Notes: generated by a model not told the origin, from the sequence alone. DNA of 64,000 nt from Acidobacteriota bacterium (GCA_016703965.1 JADJBB010000025.1:124001-188000); one strand, 5' to 3'. Positions 1-8,344 are shown, numbered from the stretch's first letter. Program-made: numbers and translations.

Positions 1-52
1 GCCGGAAAATTAATGTTAGGTGCGAGCAGCTGTTGTTAGTTTTTAAGATACC

Positions 53-82
53 TTGACACTGTTCCGAGGGGCGAACTATTCT
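53..82 (+). promoter_or_regulatory. candidate sigma-70 promoter
   Basis: TTGACA at 53-58 and TATTCT at 77-82 are separated by 18 bases, upstream of the P-loop NTPase that starts at 139. The spacing is slightly long and no transcript evidence exists, so this is only a candidate. Confidence 0.35.
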
Positions 83-138
83 TCAACATCAATTGGTAAA
101 TCCATTGGGCTGTCTATCGTAAGAAAAAAAGTAAAAAG

Positions 139-690
139 ATGAGCAATAATCTAGGCCGCCGGCCCGGGCTTACAAACTGGTATGTGATCACTGGCGGACC
201 GTGCTCGGGAAAAACGACCGTGGTCAACCTGCTCGCTGAACGCGGTTACAAGACAACCATCGAGGACGCACGGCACTATATTGACACGCAGCTTGCAAGC
301 GGCAAGACCGTGAAGGAGATCCGAAAGCACCAGGCCGAATTCCAGCTCAAGGTCCTGGATATGCAGATCGAACAGGAAAGCACGCTGTCTCCGAGCGAAT
401 TGGTCTTTCTTGATCGGGCCATACCGGATGCACGGGCATATTATCGTTTCCTGAATATCCCGGAGGACGAAGTGCTTACCAAGATGATGGCGGTCGTAGA
501 TTATAAGAAGATCTTCATCCTCGATTACCTCCCATTGGTTGCCGACTACGCCCGGCACGAGGATCCGGCGGCGCAGAAAAAGCTGCATAAAATAATTTCC
601 GCGGTTTATGAGTCTCTTCCATTTCCGGTCGTTCATGTTCCGGTCTTGCCTCTGGAAAAAAGGGTTGACTTTATCCTCGCGAGGCTTTAA
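139..690 (+). CDS. AAA_28-like P-loop NTPase
   Basis: A 183-residue soluble protein with a Walker A motif GGPCSGKTT near residues 19-27, after a short basic N-terminus. The sequence FLDRAIPDARAYYRF around residues 90-104 resembles the DR-containing segment of small nucleotide-kinase-like ATPases of the AAA_28 (NadR/Ttd14-like) type. That family binds and probably phosphorylates a small molecule, but the substrate cannot be read from the sequence. It is convergent with the metal ATPase gene, with only 12 bases between the stops. The ATG at 139 follows a purine-rich stretch (AAAAAAAGTAAAAAG) rather than a clear Shine-Dalgarno site. The function beyond NTP binding is unassigned. Confidence 0.75.
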   Translation: MSNNLGRRPGLTNWYVITGGPCSGKTTVVNLLAERGYKTTIEDARHYIDTQLASGKTVKEIRKHQAEFQLKVLDMQIEQESTLSPSELVFLDRAIPDARAYYRFLNIPEDEVLTKMMAVVDYKKIFILDYLPLVADYARHEDPAAQKKLHKIISAVYESLPFPVVHVPVLPLEKRVDFILARL

Positions 691-702
691 CCCGATCTAG
701 TT

Positions 703-3279
703 TCAAAGTTTTGCCCGCCTAAGCCTCAACGCGTTCGATATGACCGAAACCGAACTGAATGTCATAGCCGCGCTCGCGATCATCGGCGAGAGAAGTATCC
801 CAAAGACCGGGAACAGAATGCCGGCAGCGATCGGAACCCCGACGATATTATAAATAAATGCGAAGAAGAGATTTTGCCTTATGTTTCTCATCGTCCCACG
901 GCTGAGGTTTCGGGCCTTTAGGATGCCGTCGAGGTCGGGGCGGAGAAGTGTGATGTCAGCGGACTCGATCGCGACATCGGTTCCGCTGGCGAATGCGATA
1001 CCGACATCCGCCTGTGCCAAAGCGGGAGCGTCGTTGACACCATCACCGGCCATTGCGACGATCTTGCCTCGTGATTGGAGCTCTTTGACCTTGGCGGCCT
1101 TGTCCTGCGGCATGACTCCGGCGATCACCTGATCTGGCTCGATCCCAAGCTGTTTTGCGACGCCGAGGGCGGTCGTGCGATTGTCGCCGGTCATCATAAC
1201 GACCTCGATATTTTGACGATGCAGTTCGGCGATGGCGGCTTTGGCCGATGCTTTTATCGGATCGGTGACTGAGATCAGGCCGGCGGGAAGGCCGTCAATG
1301 GTTACAAAGACAACGATCTGGCCCTCAAATCTTAATTTTGCGGATCGATCGAGAAGATCCGCATTCGCTTTTCCGGCCGGGATTATCCCATCGCCGCCGA
1401 TCTTGATCATTTGCCCGCGAACAATCCCCTCCAAACCTTGCCCAGTAACCGATTGAAAATCGGTCGCGGTCTCGAGCTGGATTCCGCGTTCTTTCGCCGC
1501 AGCAACTATCGCTGACGCGAGCGGATGTTCGCTCAGGCTTTCGAGCGTAGCAGCGGCTGATAGAAGATCCTTCTCGCTGACGCCGTCGGTTGCGATGATA
1601 TTCGTTACCGTCGGTTTGCCGGAAGTAAGCGTTCCGGTTTTATCGACAACTATTACGTTTACTTTTTCAAGCGTTTCCAGGGCCTCGGCTTTTTTCACGA
1701 GAACGCCGTTTTTCGCGCCATGTCCCGTGCCGACCATGATCGACATCGGAGTCGCGAGGCCGAGAGCACACGGGCAGGCGATTATCAGTACGGAAACTGC
1801 CGCCACGATCGCGTAGGAAAGGCTGCCCAAGAAGAACCATACGGCAAACGCGATGATCGCTGCGACGATAACCGCGGGGACGAAATAGGCAGAAACCACA
1901 TCAGCTAAACGCTGGATCGGTGCTCGGCTGCGCTGGGCTTCACCGACCATGCGGACGATCTGGGCGAGCAGCGTGTCTCCGCCCACCTTTTCCGCACGCA
2001 TCAGGAATGATCGGTTTCCGTTGATCGTGCCGCCGATGACTTTGCTGCCGGCGGATTTTTCGACCGGGATAGATTCGCCGGTGACCATCGATTCGTCGAT
2101 CGAGGTCTCGCCTTCGATTATTTCACCGTCGGTCGGGATCTTTTCATTTGCTTTGACACGCAGGACATGTCCGGCGTGGACGTGTTTTAGGTCGATCGTT
2201 TCCTCACTGCCGTCGTGGCGGACGACGGTTGCGGTCTCAGGTGCGAGGCGGAGCAGTTCCTTGATCGCCGATGAGGTTTGCGACCTGGCTCGCAGTTCTA
2301 AAACCTGTCCAAGCAGCACCAGGGTTGTTATCACAGCCGCTGACTCGAAATATCCAGGCACCATTCCCGTGTGGCTGTCTCTCATTGCCGCCGGAAACAG
2401 ATCTGAAAAGAACAATGCCGCCAGGCTCAGTAAATACGACGCTCCCGTGCCGATGCCGATGAGCGTGAACATGTTTGGACTAAGGTTTTTGATCGACTGA
2501 ACCCCGCGTTCGAAAAAGGGAAGTCCTCCCCACAGGACGACAGGCGTTGCGAGGACGAACTGTATCCAGATCGAGACCTTAGGCGATATGACCGAATGAA
2601 ACGCCGGAAACATCTCACCCATCGCGAGCAGAAAGACCGGCAGTGTCAGAACGGCTGAGATCCAGAAGCGGCGTTTCATATCCACGAATTCCGGATCAGG
2701 ACGATCGTCCAGCGAGACCTCTTTCGGTTCCAAGGCCATACCGCATTTAGGACACGAACCCGGACCGATCTGGACAATTTCCGGATGCATTGGACAGGTG
2801 TATTCAACGTCCAGCGATTGTTCAGCTGAGGGCTGCGGATCAAGAAATTTTGTTGGATCGGCCTTGAATTTAGCAAGACAACCTGTAGAGCAGAAATGAT
2901 AGGTCTTTCCGTCGTGTATGTTCGATCCGGCGGCAGTCCCCGGATCAACTGTCATTCCACAAACAGGATCTATCGCCGAGAGCTGCACGGCCGGGTTGGG
3001 GTCAAAATGGTGTTCGGCTGTTGCGTCTTTTGTACCGCAACACGATCCGGGGACAGTTTTGGTCGAGCCAGAAAGGTATTTGTCGGGCTCGGCGATAAAT
3101 TTTTCCTTACATCCCGGATTGCAGAAATAGTATTGTGTTCCTTCGTGAACATAACTCGCGGCAGCAGATTCAGCCGTGACGAGCATTTTGCAGACGGGGT
3201 CTGTAAATGTTGTGGGCACTGGGGTCGAGCTTCTCCCGATCTGAATGGGCGTTGTTTTTATGGGGTCGTCGTTTTTCAT
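703..3279 (-). CDS. heavy-metal (copper-type) P1B ATPase with YHS-YHS-HMBD N-terminus
   Basis: An 858-residue membrane pump that probably exports Cu(I) or a related soft metal. In order it has two YHS domains (about 26-70 and 102-147; DPVCKM and DPVCGM, each followed by FCxxGC), a heavy-metal-binding domain with TCPMHPEI and CPKCGM (about 160-182), and the P1B core. In the core, TGES is at 400-403, the membrane metal site CPC at 502-504, the phosphorylation motif DKTGT at 546-550, the HP motif near 585, and GDGVNDAPAL toward the C-terminus. No classical HMA (GMxCxxC) domain is present, so metal sensing or delivery seems to rest on the YHS/HMBD array. It lies 49 bases downstream of a MerR-family regulator on the same strand. 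The CPC motif favours copper or silver over zinc. Confidence 0.93.
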   Translation of the reverse strand: MKNDDPIKTTPIQIGRSSTPVPTTFTDPVCKMLVTAESAAASYVHEGTQYYFCNPGCKEKFIAEPDKYLSGSTKTVPGSCCGTKDATAEHHFDPNPAVQLSAIDPVCGMTVDPGTAAGSNIHDGKTYHFCSTGCLAKFKADPTKFLDPQPSAEQSLDVEYTCPMHPEIVQIGPGSCPKCGMALEPKEVSLDDRPDPEFVDMKRRFWISAVLTLPVFLLAMGEMFPAFHSVISPKVSIWIQFVLATPVVLWGGLPFFERGVQSIKNLSPNMFTLIGIGTGASYLLSLAALFFSDLFPAAMRDSHTGMVPGYFESAAVITTLVLLGQVLELRARSQTSSAIKELLRLAPETATVVRHDGSEETIDLKHVHAGHVLRVKANEKIPTDGEIIEGETSIDESMVTGESIPVEKSAGSKVIGGTINGNRSFLMRAEKVGGDTLLAQIVRMVGEAQRSRAPIQRLADVVSAYFVPAVIVAAIIAFAVWFFLGSLSYAIVAAVSVLIIACPCALGLATPMSIMVGTGHGAKNGVLVKKAEALETLEKVNVIVVDKTGTLTSGKPTVTNIIATDGVSEKDLLSAAATLESLSEHPLASAIVAAAKERGIQLETATDFQSVTGQGLEGIVRGQMIKIGGDGIIPAGKANADLLDRSAKLRFEGQIVVFVTIDGLPAGLISVTDPIKASAKAAIAELHRQNIEVVMMTGDNRTTALGVAKQLGIEPDQVIAGVMPQDKAAKVKELQSRGKIVAMAGDGVNDAPALAQADVGIAFASGTDVAIESADITLLRPDLDGILKARNLSRGTMRNIRQNLFFAFIYNIVGVPIAAGILFPVFGILLSPMIASAAMTFSSVSVISNALRLRRAKL

Positions 3280-3328
3280 GCGTTTCGTTCCTCCGAAACT
3301 AGTCTACAACCTATGAGTAAGTATCAGG

Positions 3329-3751
3329 TCAAGCGCTTTCTTCGACTTCCGTAAAAGATTCGATCAAAAGGCAGACGGAATGCCCGTCGGGCTCGGAATT
3401 TTTCATCGTGCTCCACATCTTCGCCGCCGATTCGAGCCGCGTTTGCAGACGTTTCAATTGGCGGATCTTTTCCTTGTTTTCCTCGATCCGTTTTTCCACT
3501 ACATCCCGTACCATCGGGCAGGGCGAGTCTCCATGCGCGGCGTGGCCGAGTATCTCTTCTATCTCGGCAAGTGTAAAACCGAGTTCCTTAGCTGCCGAGA
3601 TAAAACGCAGCCTCTCGGCGTCCGCAGGTTTGTAGATCTTGTAGCCGTTGCGCAGATCGCGCGACGGTTTTAGCAAGCCGATCCGCGTGTAATAGCGGAC
3701 CGTGAATAGGGGGACGTTGGCTTTTTTGGCTAGTATACTCGCAGTTATCAT
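3329..3751 (-). CDS. MerR-family metal-responsive regulator
   Basis: 140 residues. An N-terminal MerR winged helix (ILAKKANVPLFTVRYYTRIGLL) is followed by a dimerisation coiled coil (about 85-112) and two Cys-containing segments, SPCPMV and HSVCLLIE. These match the metal-site layout of MerR regulators for thiophilic metals. An open frame extends upstream to 3832, but the ATG at 3751 is preferred: it begins the canonical MerR fold, and a good promoter (3804-3832) lies inside the longer version. It sits immediately before the P1B ATPase, so the pair probably forms an operon in which the regulator controls the pump. Metal specificity (Cu versus Cd/Zn/Pb) is not certain. Confidence 0.85.
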   Translation of the reverse strand: MITASILAKKANVPLFTVRYYTRIGLLKPSRDLRNGYKIYKPADAERLRFISAAKELGFTLAEIEEILGHAAHGDSPCPMVRDVVEKRIEENKEKIRQLKRLQTRLESAAKMWSTMKNSEPDGHSVCLLIESFTEVEESA

Positions 3752-3803
3752 AACGGGCTTCAAAAATAGACCTTTTTGCTTAAGTCTAATCCTTGGGCTT
3801 ACG

Positions 3804-3832
3804 ATTATATAGCTCCGTCGTACGGTCACCAA
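3804..3832 (-). promoter_or_regulatory. sigma-70-type promoter of the merR-ATPase operon
   Basis: Read on the minus strand, TTGGTG (3832-3827), a 17-base spacer and TATAAT (3809-3804). The downstream leader contains an imperfect dyad (GACTTAAGCAAAAAGGTC) that could bind the regulator. The 17-base spacer is not the 19-20 bases typical of MerR-activated promoters. Confidence 0.5.
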
Positions 3833-3890
3833 AAGGATCTGCCCGACACATTTAGCGTCGTGAACGTGCCTTAACTACGCCGATTTCTGG

Positions 3891-4430
3891 TTACATTGAT
3901 TGCTTGCCTGCCATTTTCATTTTTTTCTTTGCCGGCATTCCCATTTTCTCAAGCTGCATTACCAACTCCATCGCGTGTTTGTGGATCGCCGCCGCATCTG
4001 GAGAACTGCCATTAATGGCCAGATCAAGTGCGTCGATGTGTGACTTCATCATGGCTTTATCTGCATCCATTTTCGGTTTCATCATTGCCATCATCGGTTC
4101 CATTTTGGTTCGCATTTCCGGGCTCATCCCTGCCACGTGAATTATGTGAACTTCCTCACCTTGAGCGATCGAGCGTTTAATTTCGTCAAATGCGATCTTT
4201 GTGAGGCTAATATCGGCTACCTTACCACCTTTCGACGTATCGCGAATGGCCTTGGCAAATGTCAAAACGCTTTGTTGATATGCCATCATCATCTTGTGAT
4301 GCGGGGCATTATGCATCTCGTCCATCATTCCTTTCATTTTCATTTTTGAGCTTTCCTGTGCCGATAGCCCGAAAATGCACGAGAGAATGATAATTAACAA
4401 ACCTGCTGTCGTCTGAATTCGATTTTTCAT
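3891..4430 (-). CDS. secreted Met/His-rich protein, probable metal-binding
   Basis: 179 residues with a signal peptide (about 1-24, ending GLSAQ). The mature part is rich in methionine and histidine: KMKMKGMMDEMH, HHKMMMAY, MEPMMAMMK and a C-terminal KKKMKMAGKQSM. Such clusters are common in periplasmic copper-handling proteins. The gene lies just upstream of the merR-P1B ATPase pair on the same strand, which supports a role in metal binding or detoxification outside the cytoplasm. A Shine-Dalgarno AAGGAG sits seven bases before the ATG. I cannot assign it to a named family, and the metal role is inferred from composition and neighbours. Confidence 0.7.
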   Translation of the reverse strand: MKNRIQTTAGLLIIILSCIFGLSAQESSKMKMKGMMDEMHNAPHHKMMMAYQQSVLTFAKAIRDTSKGGKVADISLTKIAFDEIKRSIAQGEEVHIIHVAGMSPEMRTKMEPMMAMMKPKMDADKAMMKSHIDALDLAINGSSPDAAAIHKHAMELVMQLEKMGMPAKKKMKMAGKQSM

Positions 4431-4669
4431 TGCTGACTCCTTCTGAACGGTCTCGTTTGATCACGGCAAATATATCGCATACGTATTTTTCGATCTTATT
4501 TGCCATGTTCAGAGTGTCACGAGGCCACAGAAGGCTTAGTACTCTAGCGCACAGACGAAAAAAATCTTTTTTTTAGCTGAGAATTGCGGGAGCCAAGCCG
4601 AAAATACGGTACTGCAATAATTTTATTTTTTTTGTGGAAGAGTTTAAGAATTCACAATTTGTTTAACCA

Positions 4670-4691
4670 GACAAAACTTTTTTGTTTTGTC
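4670..4691 (+). other. short perfect hairpin upstream of the riboswitch
   Basis: GACAAAAC and GTTTTGTC form an 8-bp stem with a six-T loop. It lies in the AT-rich stretch 4431-4698, which has no convincing gene. The hairpin could belong to the CAP-gene promoter region or leader. Confidence 0.4.
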
Positions 4692-4698
4692 ACCTTAA

Positions 4699-4775
4699 CC
4701 GAAAAGGCAAGTGCCCGCGAGAGCATACGCAAAGCCAGGAACCTCAGTAAAAATAGTGTCGTCCGGCTGCCGAAG
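4699..4775 (+). ncRNA. probable GEMM-I (c-di-GMP-I type) riboswitch
   Basis: The three conserved blocks of the GEMM aptamer appear in order: CCGAAAAGGCAA at 4699-4710, ACGCAAAGCCA at about 4727-4737, and CCGGCTGCCGAAG at 4763-4775. A short stem with a GAGA segment lies between the first two, and a P2 helix (GCC-A-GGA with TCCGGC) joins the second and third. The base before CAA, equivalent to G20 of the Vibrio Vc2 aptamer, is G, which fits c-di-GMP better than cGAMP. P1b is short and irregular. The aptamer ends one base before the GAGGA ribosome binding site (4777-4781) of the CAP gene, which implies translational control. Confidence 0.7.
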
Positions 4776-4786
4776 TGAGGAATCTA

Positions 4787-5398
4787 ATGTTAAAAAAACT
4801 CTTCCTGTTCCTGGGCCTGTTCGCCGCGTCGGCGAGCTTTTTGTCCGCCCAATCAAATAATTTCCAAGCTCAAACCGCGATCAAGCTGACCACCGGTAGC
4901 GAAATGGCTGACCCGCTGGGCTTGCTCGAGAGCGACGACGAGAATGACGACGATAAAAAGAAAGCCGCTGGTGTAAAAGCCTCGGTGATCGTGAACATGG
5001 CAGCAGCGGAGCAGGCTGCTTTTGGCATGATCAACCAAAAACGCGTCGAAATGGGCCTCGCACCGCTCGTCTGGAGCGACGAACTCGCCGCCGTCGCCCG
5101 TCTGCATTCGCAGAATATGGCGGAATTCAAGTTCTTCTCACACCGCGGCCTGGACAACAAGCTAGTCAGCGACCGTGCCGACCAGCTCAAGATCGGCAGA
5201 TGGCGTTCGATCGGCGAGAATATTGCGTTCAATCGCGGTTTTCAGGACCCGGTAGGCAAAGCCGTCGAGCTGTGGCTAGATTCGCCCACCCACAGACGGA
5301 ATATGCTGGATCCGACGTGGAAAGAATCAGCTGTCGGCGTCGCAAAGGCTGCGGACGGCTCAGTCTATTTTACCCAGGTATTTTTGGTCAGGAAATAA
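4787..5398 (+). CDS. secreted CAP/SCP-domain protein
   Basis: 203 residues: a signal peptide (about 1-22, LSAQ), an acidic low-complexity linker (ESDDENDDDKK), then a CAP domain of about 130 residues. The domain carries the expected landmarks: INQKRVEMGLAPLVW, AAVARLHSQNM, FFSHRG, IGENIA and SPTHRRNMLDP, so the His and Glu cleft residues are present. Bacterial CAP proteins are extracellular with varied roles, and substrate or partner is unknown here. A GTG at 4775 is in frame but forms part of the Shine-Dalgarno stretch, so the ATG at 4787 is chosen. Expression is probably gated by the riboswitch immediately upstream, linking the protein to c-di-GMP-controlled surface behaviour. Confidence 0.87.
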   Translation: MLKKLFLFLGLFAASASFLSAQSNNFQAQTAIKLTTGSEMADPLGLLESDDENDDDKKKAAGVKASVIVNMAAAEQAAFGMINQKRVEMGLAPLVWSDELAAVARLHSQNMAEFKFFSHRGLDNKLVSDRADQLKIGRWRSIGENIAFNRGFQDPVGKAVELWLDSPTHRRNMLDPTWKESAVGVAKAADGSVYFTQVFLVRK

Positions 5399-5403
5399 GA
5401 AGG

Positions 5404-5477
5404 GTAACCACTAAAAAATACGAAAAGACACGAATAACGGTCGACGTTTCGTGTCTTTTCGTGTTTTTCGTGGTTAC
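5404..5477. repeat. inverted repeat, ACCACGAA/CACGAAAAG class
   Basis: Arms of about 30 bases (GTAACCACTAAAAAATACG... and ...CGTGTTTTTCGTGGTTAC) flank a 13-base loop. The same class recurs at 15328-15404 and 56452-56522. It can fold as a large hairpin and may end transcription from the CAP gene. Confidence 0.8.
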
Positions 5478-5512
5478 TTCTTCCACTTCCTTGTGCTAAC
5501 TTCCAAGTCGGA

Positions 5513-6397
5513 ATGTCGTTTTCTCTGCCATCCTTTGCCAAGATCAACTGGACGCTTCGTGTTTTGGGGAAGCGTGGCGATTGGTTTCATGAGTTGTTTA
5601 CCGTGTTTCAGACGGTTTCGTTGAGCGATACGCTGCATTTCGCTGAGTCCGAGAATTTGGAAATGACTTGCGATGACGGAAACGTGCCGATCGATGAGCG
5701 GAATTTGATTGTGCAGGCGGGGAATTCTCTTCGGAATAAATTTGGCATTAATAAAGGTGCGGCGATCCATTTGGAGAAGCGGATCCCGTCGCCTGGCGGG
5801 CTTGGCGGTGGTTCCTCTAATGCGGCGGTGGCTCTGGTTGGGCTTGCAAAGCTTTGGGAACTTGATGTTTCTTTCGACGAACTGATGCCGATCGCGGCGA
5901 TTCTTGGGTCGGATGTTCCTTTCTTCTTGTTTGGCGGATCGGCCGTTGGGTCTGGACGCGGTGAGCTTTTGGAGCAGCTGGATGATATCATTGAGCCTTG
6001 CCTGCTGATCGTTACGCCGAATGTGAGCGTTTCGACTAAGGATGCATTCCGCAGATTGGGGGCCGCGACCTTGACAAATGCGGAGCTCAAGCATATTCTT
6101 TCTGTTTGCCGCACCGAAGCAGCATCGCTCAGTTTGCATCGCTCGGCCTTGATAAACGATTTTGAAGCCAGCGTTTTCGCTGACTTTCCTGAGGTTCGGC
6201 GGGTCAAAGAGACCTTGCTTGAACTCGGCGCAGTAAATGCCGCGATGAGCGGCAGCGGGGCTTCGGTCTTCGCAATTTTTGACAATATAGAGACACGGCA
6301 AACTGCTATAAAAGCCCTCGACCCTGAGTCGACCTGGCGAAAGTTTGCTGTAGCAACCGTTTCGCGGAATAAATACCGCGAGGCTCTCGGGCTATAG
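5513..6397 (+). CDS. ispE: 4-diphosphocytidyl-2-C-methyl-D-erythritol kinase
   Basis: 294 residues, normal for IspE, which phosphorylates CDP-methylerythritol in the MEP pathway that supplies IPP and DMAPP. GHMP-kinase motifs are present: N-terminal SFAKINWTLRVLGKR (substrate Lys), the ATP-binding loop PSPGGLGGGSSNAA near residue 86-99, and the C-terminal MSGSGASVFAIF. The product pathway feeds the carotenoid cluster further along the window. It is followed closely by a tRNA-Gln gene. No strong Shine-Dalgarno is seen before the ATG. Confidence 0.95.
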   Translation: MSFSLPSFAKINWTLRVLGKRGDWFHELFTVFQTVSLSDTLHFAESENLEMTCDDGNVPIDERNLIVQAGNSLRNKFGINKGAAIHLEKRIPSPGGLGGGSSNAAVALVGLAKLWELDVSFDELMPIAAILGSDVPFFLFGGSAVGSGRGELLEQLDDIIEPCLLIVTPNVSVSTKDAFRRLGAATLTNAELKHILSVCRTEAASLSLHRSALINDFEASVFADFPEVRRVKETLLELGAVNAAMSGSGASVFAIFDNIETRQTAIKALDPESTWRKFAVATVSRNKYREALGL

Positions 6398-6430
6398 GTT
6401 GCTTCCGCGTCTAAGAAAGAAAATTCGCAT

Positions 6431-6505
6431 TGGGGCGTAGCCAAGTGGTAAGGCACCGGTCTTTGGATCCGGCATTCGTAGGTTCGAGTCCTCCCGCCCC
6501 AGCCA
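6431..6505 (+). tRNA. tRNA-Gln (anticodon TTG)
   Basis: The acceptor TGGGGCG (6431-6437) pairs with CGCCCCA (6495-6501); G discriminator; CCA is encoded (6503-6505). The T arm contains GGTTCGAGTCC and the anticodon loop is CTTTGGA. Base pair 31:39 reads T-T, which also occurs in the second glutamine tRNA of the window. Confidence 0.95.
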
Positions 6506-6520
6506 ATTTCGATTTTAAGA

Positions 6521-6556
6521 ACGGACTGTCTCTTGTTTTGAGGTAGTCCGTTTTTT
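6521..6556 (+). terminator. rho-independent terminator after tRNA-Gln
   Basis: ACGGACT (6521-6527) pairs with AGTCCG(T) (6545-6551), followed by a T6 run (6551-6556). Confidence 0.75.
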
Positions 6557-6637
6557 GATTTTAGATTGCCGATTTTGGATCTTGGATTTTTGTCCTGGAT
6601 CTGGAATCCAAAATCCAAAATCCGAGATCCAAAATCA
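6557..6637. repeat. heptamer-type inverted repeat (GATTTTG / AATCCAA units)
   Basis: The left arm has units like GATTTTA, GATTTTG and GATCTTG; the right arm has AATCCAA units repeated about every seven bases. The right arm runs up to the prs start codon, leaving no Shine-Dalgarno site for prs. Confidence 0.75.
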
Positions 6638-6639
6638 AG

Positions 6640-7596
6640 ATGAGCGTCAACGGGAAAATCAAAGTCTTTGCGGGTAATGCCCACCCGGCCCTTGCCGAAG
6701 AGGTTTGCGGGCATTTGGGTATCGAGCTTGGCAAGGCGGTTGCGAATCGTTTCTCGGATGGGGAATTCAATTTCCAGATCGGCGAGAATGTTCGCGGCCA
6801 TGATGTCTTCATCATGCAGCCAACGTGCCCGCCGAGCGACACGCATCTGATGGAGCTGCTGATCATGCTCGATGCATTCGTCAGAGCTTCGGCAGAGAGA
6901 GTAACGGCGGTCATTCCGTATTTTGGTTACGCGAGGTCGGATAAAAAAGATCGTCCGCGTGTCCCGATCTCGGCGAAGATGGTTTCAAATATCATCACCA
7001 AGGCTGGTGCTCAGCGAGTTTTGACAATTGATCTGCACGCTTCGCAGATACAAGGGTTTTTTGATATTCCGGTCGATCACCTTTACGCCGCTCCGGTCGT
7101 GGTCGAATATTTCAATCGCAACCCGATCGAAAATCTGATCGTGGTAGCACCCGATACCGGCGGTGCGGAACGTGCGAGAGCTTATGCAAAGCGGTTGAAC
7201 GCAGGCCTCGCTCTCTGCGACAAACGTCGTGAGCGTGCCAATGAGGCCGATGTAATGAATATCGTCGGTGATGTTCGCGGCAAAAATTGTTTGATAATAG
7301 ACGATATGTGCGACACCGGCGGCACTATATGTAAGGTGGCCGAGGCTTTGCATAAAGCAGGAGCGAACGAGATCTCGGCGTGTTTTACGCATGGGGTTTT
7401 GAGCGGAAACGCGGTCGAGAATATTTCGAATTCGCATTTGAGAAAGGTGATCGTCACGAACACGATACCGACAAGTGCAGGTGCACAAAAGCTGGTCGAA
7501 TCCGGCCAGATCGAAGTTTTGAGCGTCGCCGGGCTTCTGGCTTCGGCGATCAGATCGATCCATGACGAGACTAGTGTGTCGTCGTTGTTTATTTGA
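6640..7596 (+). CDS. prs: ribose-phosphate pyrophosphokinase (PRPP synthetase)
   Basis: 318 residues, typical of class I PRPP synthetase, which makes PRPP from ribose 5-phosphate and ATP for nucleotide, His, Trp and NAD synthesis. Recognised segments: FSDGEFNFQIGENVRG, ATP-site YFGYARSDKKDRPR, DLHASQIQGFFDIPVDH, VAPDTGGAERARAYAKRL, and the PRPP loop IIDDMCDTGGT (about 216-226). The start codon directly abuts the right arm of a heptamer inverted repeat with no Shine-Dalgarno, so translation may use a weak or leaderless-like signal. Next downstream is rplY, and the prs-rplY-pth order is common in bacteria. Confidence 0.96.
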   Translation: MSVNGKIKVFAGNAHPALAEEVCGHLGIELGKAVANRFSDGEFNFQIGENVRGHDVFIMQPTCPPSDTHLMELLIMLDAFVRASAERVTAVIPYFGYARSDKKDRPRVPISAKMVSNIITKAGAQRVLTIDLHASQIQGFFDIPVDHLYAAPVVVEYFNRNPIENLIVVAPDTGGAERARAYAKRLNAGLALCDKRRERANEADVMNIVGDVRGKNCLIIDDMCDTGGTICKVAEALHKAGANEISACFTHGVLSGNAVENISNSHLRKVIVTNTIPTSAGAQKLVESGQIEVLSVAGLLASAIRSIHDETSVSSLFI

Positions 7597-7598
7597 GA

Positions 7599-7670
7599 AG
7601 TTGTCAGTTGTCAGTTGTCAGTTGTCGGATAAAGCCGCCGCTGACAACCGACAACCGACAACCGACAACT
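7599..7670. repeat. heptamer inverted repeat (AGTTGTC units)
   Basis: The left arm (7599-7628) has four tandem AGTTGTC-type heptamers; the right arm (7641-7670) has four complementary CGACAAC-type heptamers; the loop is 12 bases. The arms mismatch only at A/G positions. The right arm ends just before the GAGGA ribosome binding site of rplY. Confidence 0.9.
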
Positions 7671-7678
7671 GAGGAATT

Positions 7679-8320
7679 ATGGCTGATAAAATTTTAGTAA
7701 AAGCAGAAAAGCGTGAAACACGCGGCAAGAATGAGAACCGTCGGCTGCGTGTCGCCGGCAAGATCCCGGTCGTCGTCTATGGCGGCGGATCGGAAAGCCT
7801 TGCAGCAACCGCGTCGCTCGCAGACCTCGCAGCGATCATTCGTACGGACAGCGGTGTTAACACCGTTTTCTCGCTCGATATCGAGGGCGAAGGCATCAAT
7901 GACGTTATTTTCCAGGATCGTCAGATCCATGCGGTCCACGGCCGTATGATCCACGCCGATCTTCGACGCTTTTCGAAGGGCGAAAAGATCGAAATGACCG
8001 TTCCGGTTCACCTCATCGGCCACGCAAAGGGCCTCGAGGTCGAAGGTGCTGTTCTCTCACAGGCGATCCGCGAGATCAAGGTTTTGTGCGAACCGGCAAA
8101 CACGCCTGATTCGATCGACGTTGACGTTTCGGATCTGGACGCAGGACACTCACTGCACGTTTCTGACCTCAAGGTCGGAAAGGGCATCGAGATACAGGAA
8201 AGTGGCGATGCTGTCGTGGCGTCGATCGTTTCGATCAACGCGAGCGACCTCGAACCGCAACTCGAAGCCGGTGCAGAACCTGAAGTTACGGGCGAAACAC
8301 CTGCTGAAGGCGGCGAATAA
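7679..8320 (+). CDS. rplY: 50S ribosomal protein L25 (Ctc/TL5 form)
   Basis: 213 residues, the long Ctc-type L25 that binds 5S rRNA. The N-terminal L25 domain (about 1-92; KRETRGKNENRRLR, GKIPVVVYGGG) is followed by the TL5 C-terminal beta domain (about 98-190; VEGAVLSQAIREIKVLCEP, IDVDVSDLDAGHSLHVSDL) and a Glu/Ala-rich tail. GAGGA precedes the ATG by about four bases. It sits between prs and pth. Confidence 0.95.
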   Translation: MADKILVKAEKRETRGKNENRRLRVAGKIPVVVYGGGSESLAATASLADLAAIIRTDSGVNTVFSLDIEGEGINDVIFQDRQIHAVHGRMIHADLRRFSKGEKIEMTVPVHLIGHAKGLEVEGAVLSQAIREIKVLCEPANTPDSIDVDVSDLDAGHSLHVSDLKVGKGIEIQESGDAVVASIVSINASDLEPQLEAGAEPEVTGETPAEGGE

Positions 8321-8344
8321 GCTTTACGCAGCCTGCGTTTCGGT

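Noticed and set aside
5608..6846. 412-codon minus-strand open frame across ispE, tRNA-Gln and prs
   Set aside because: It is antisense to three well-identified features and translates the tRNA and a repeat element.
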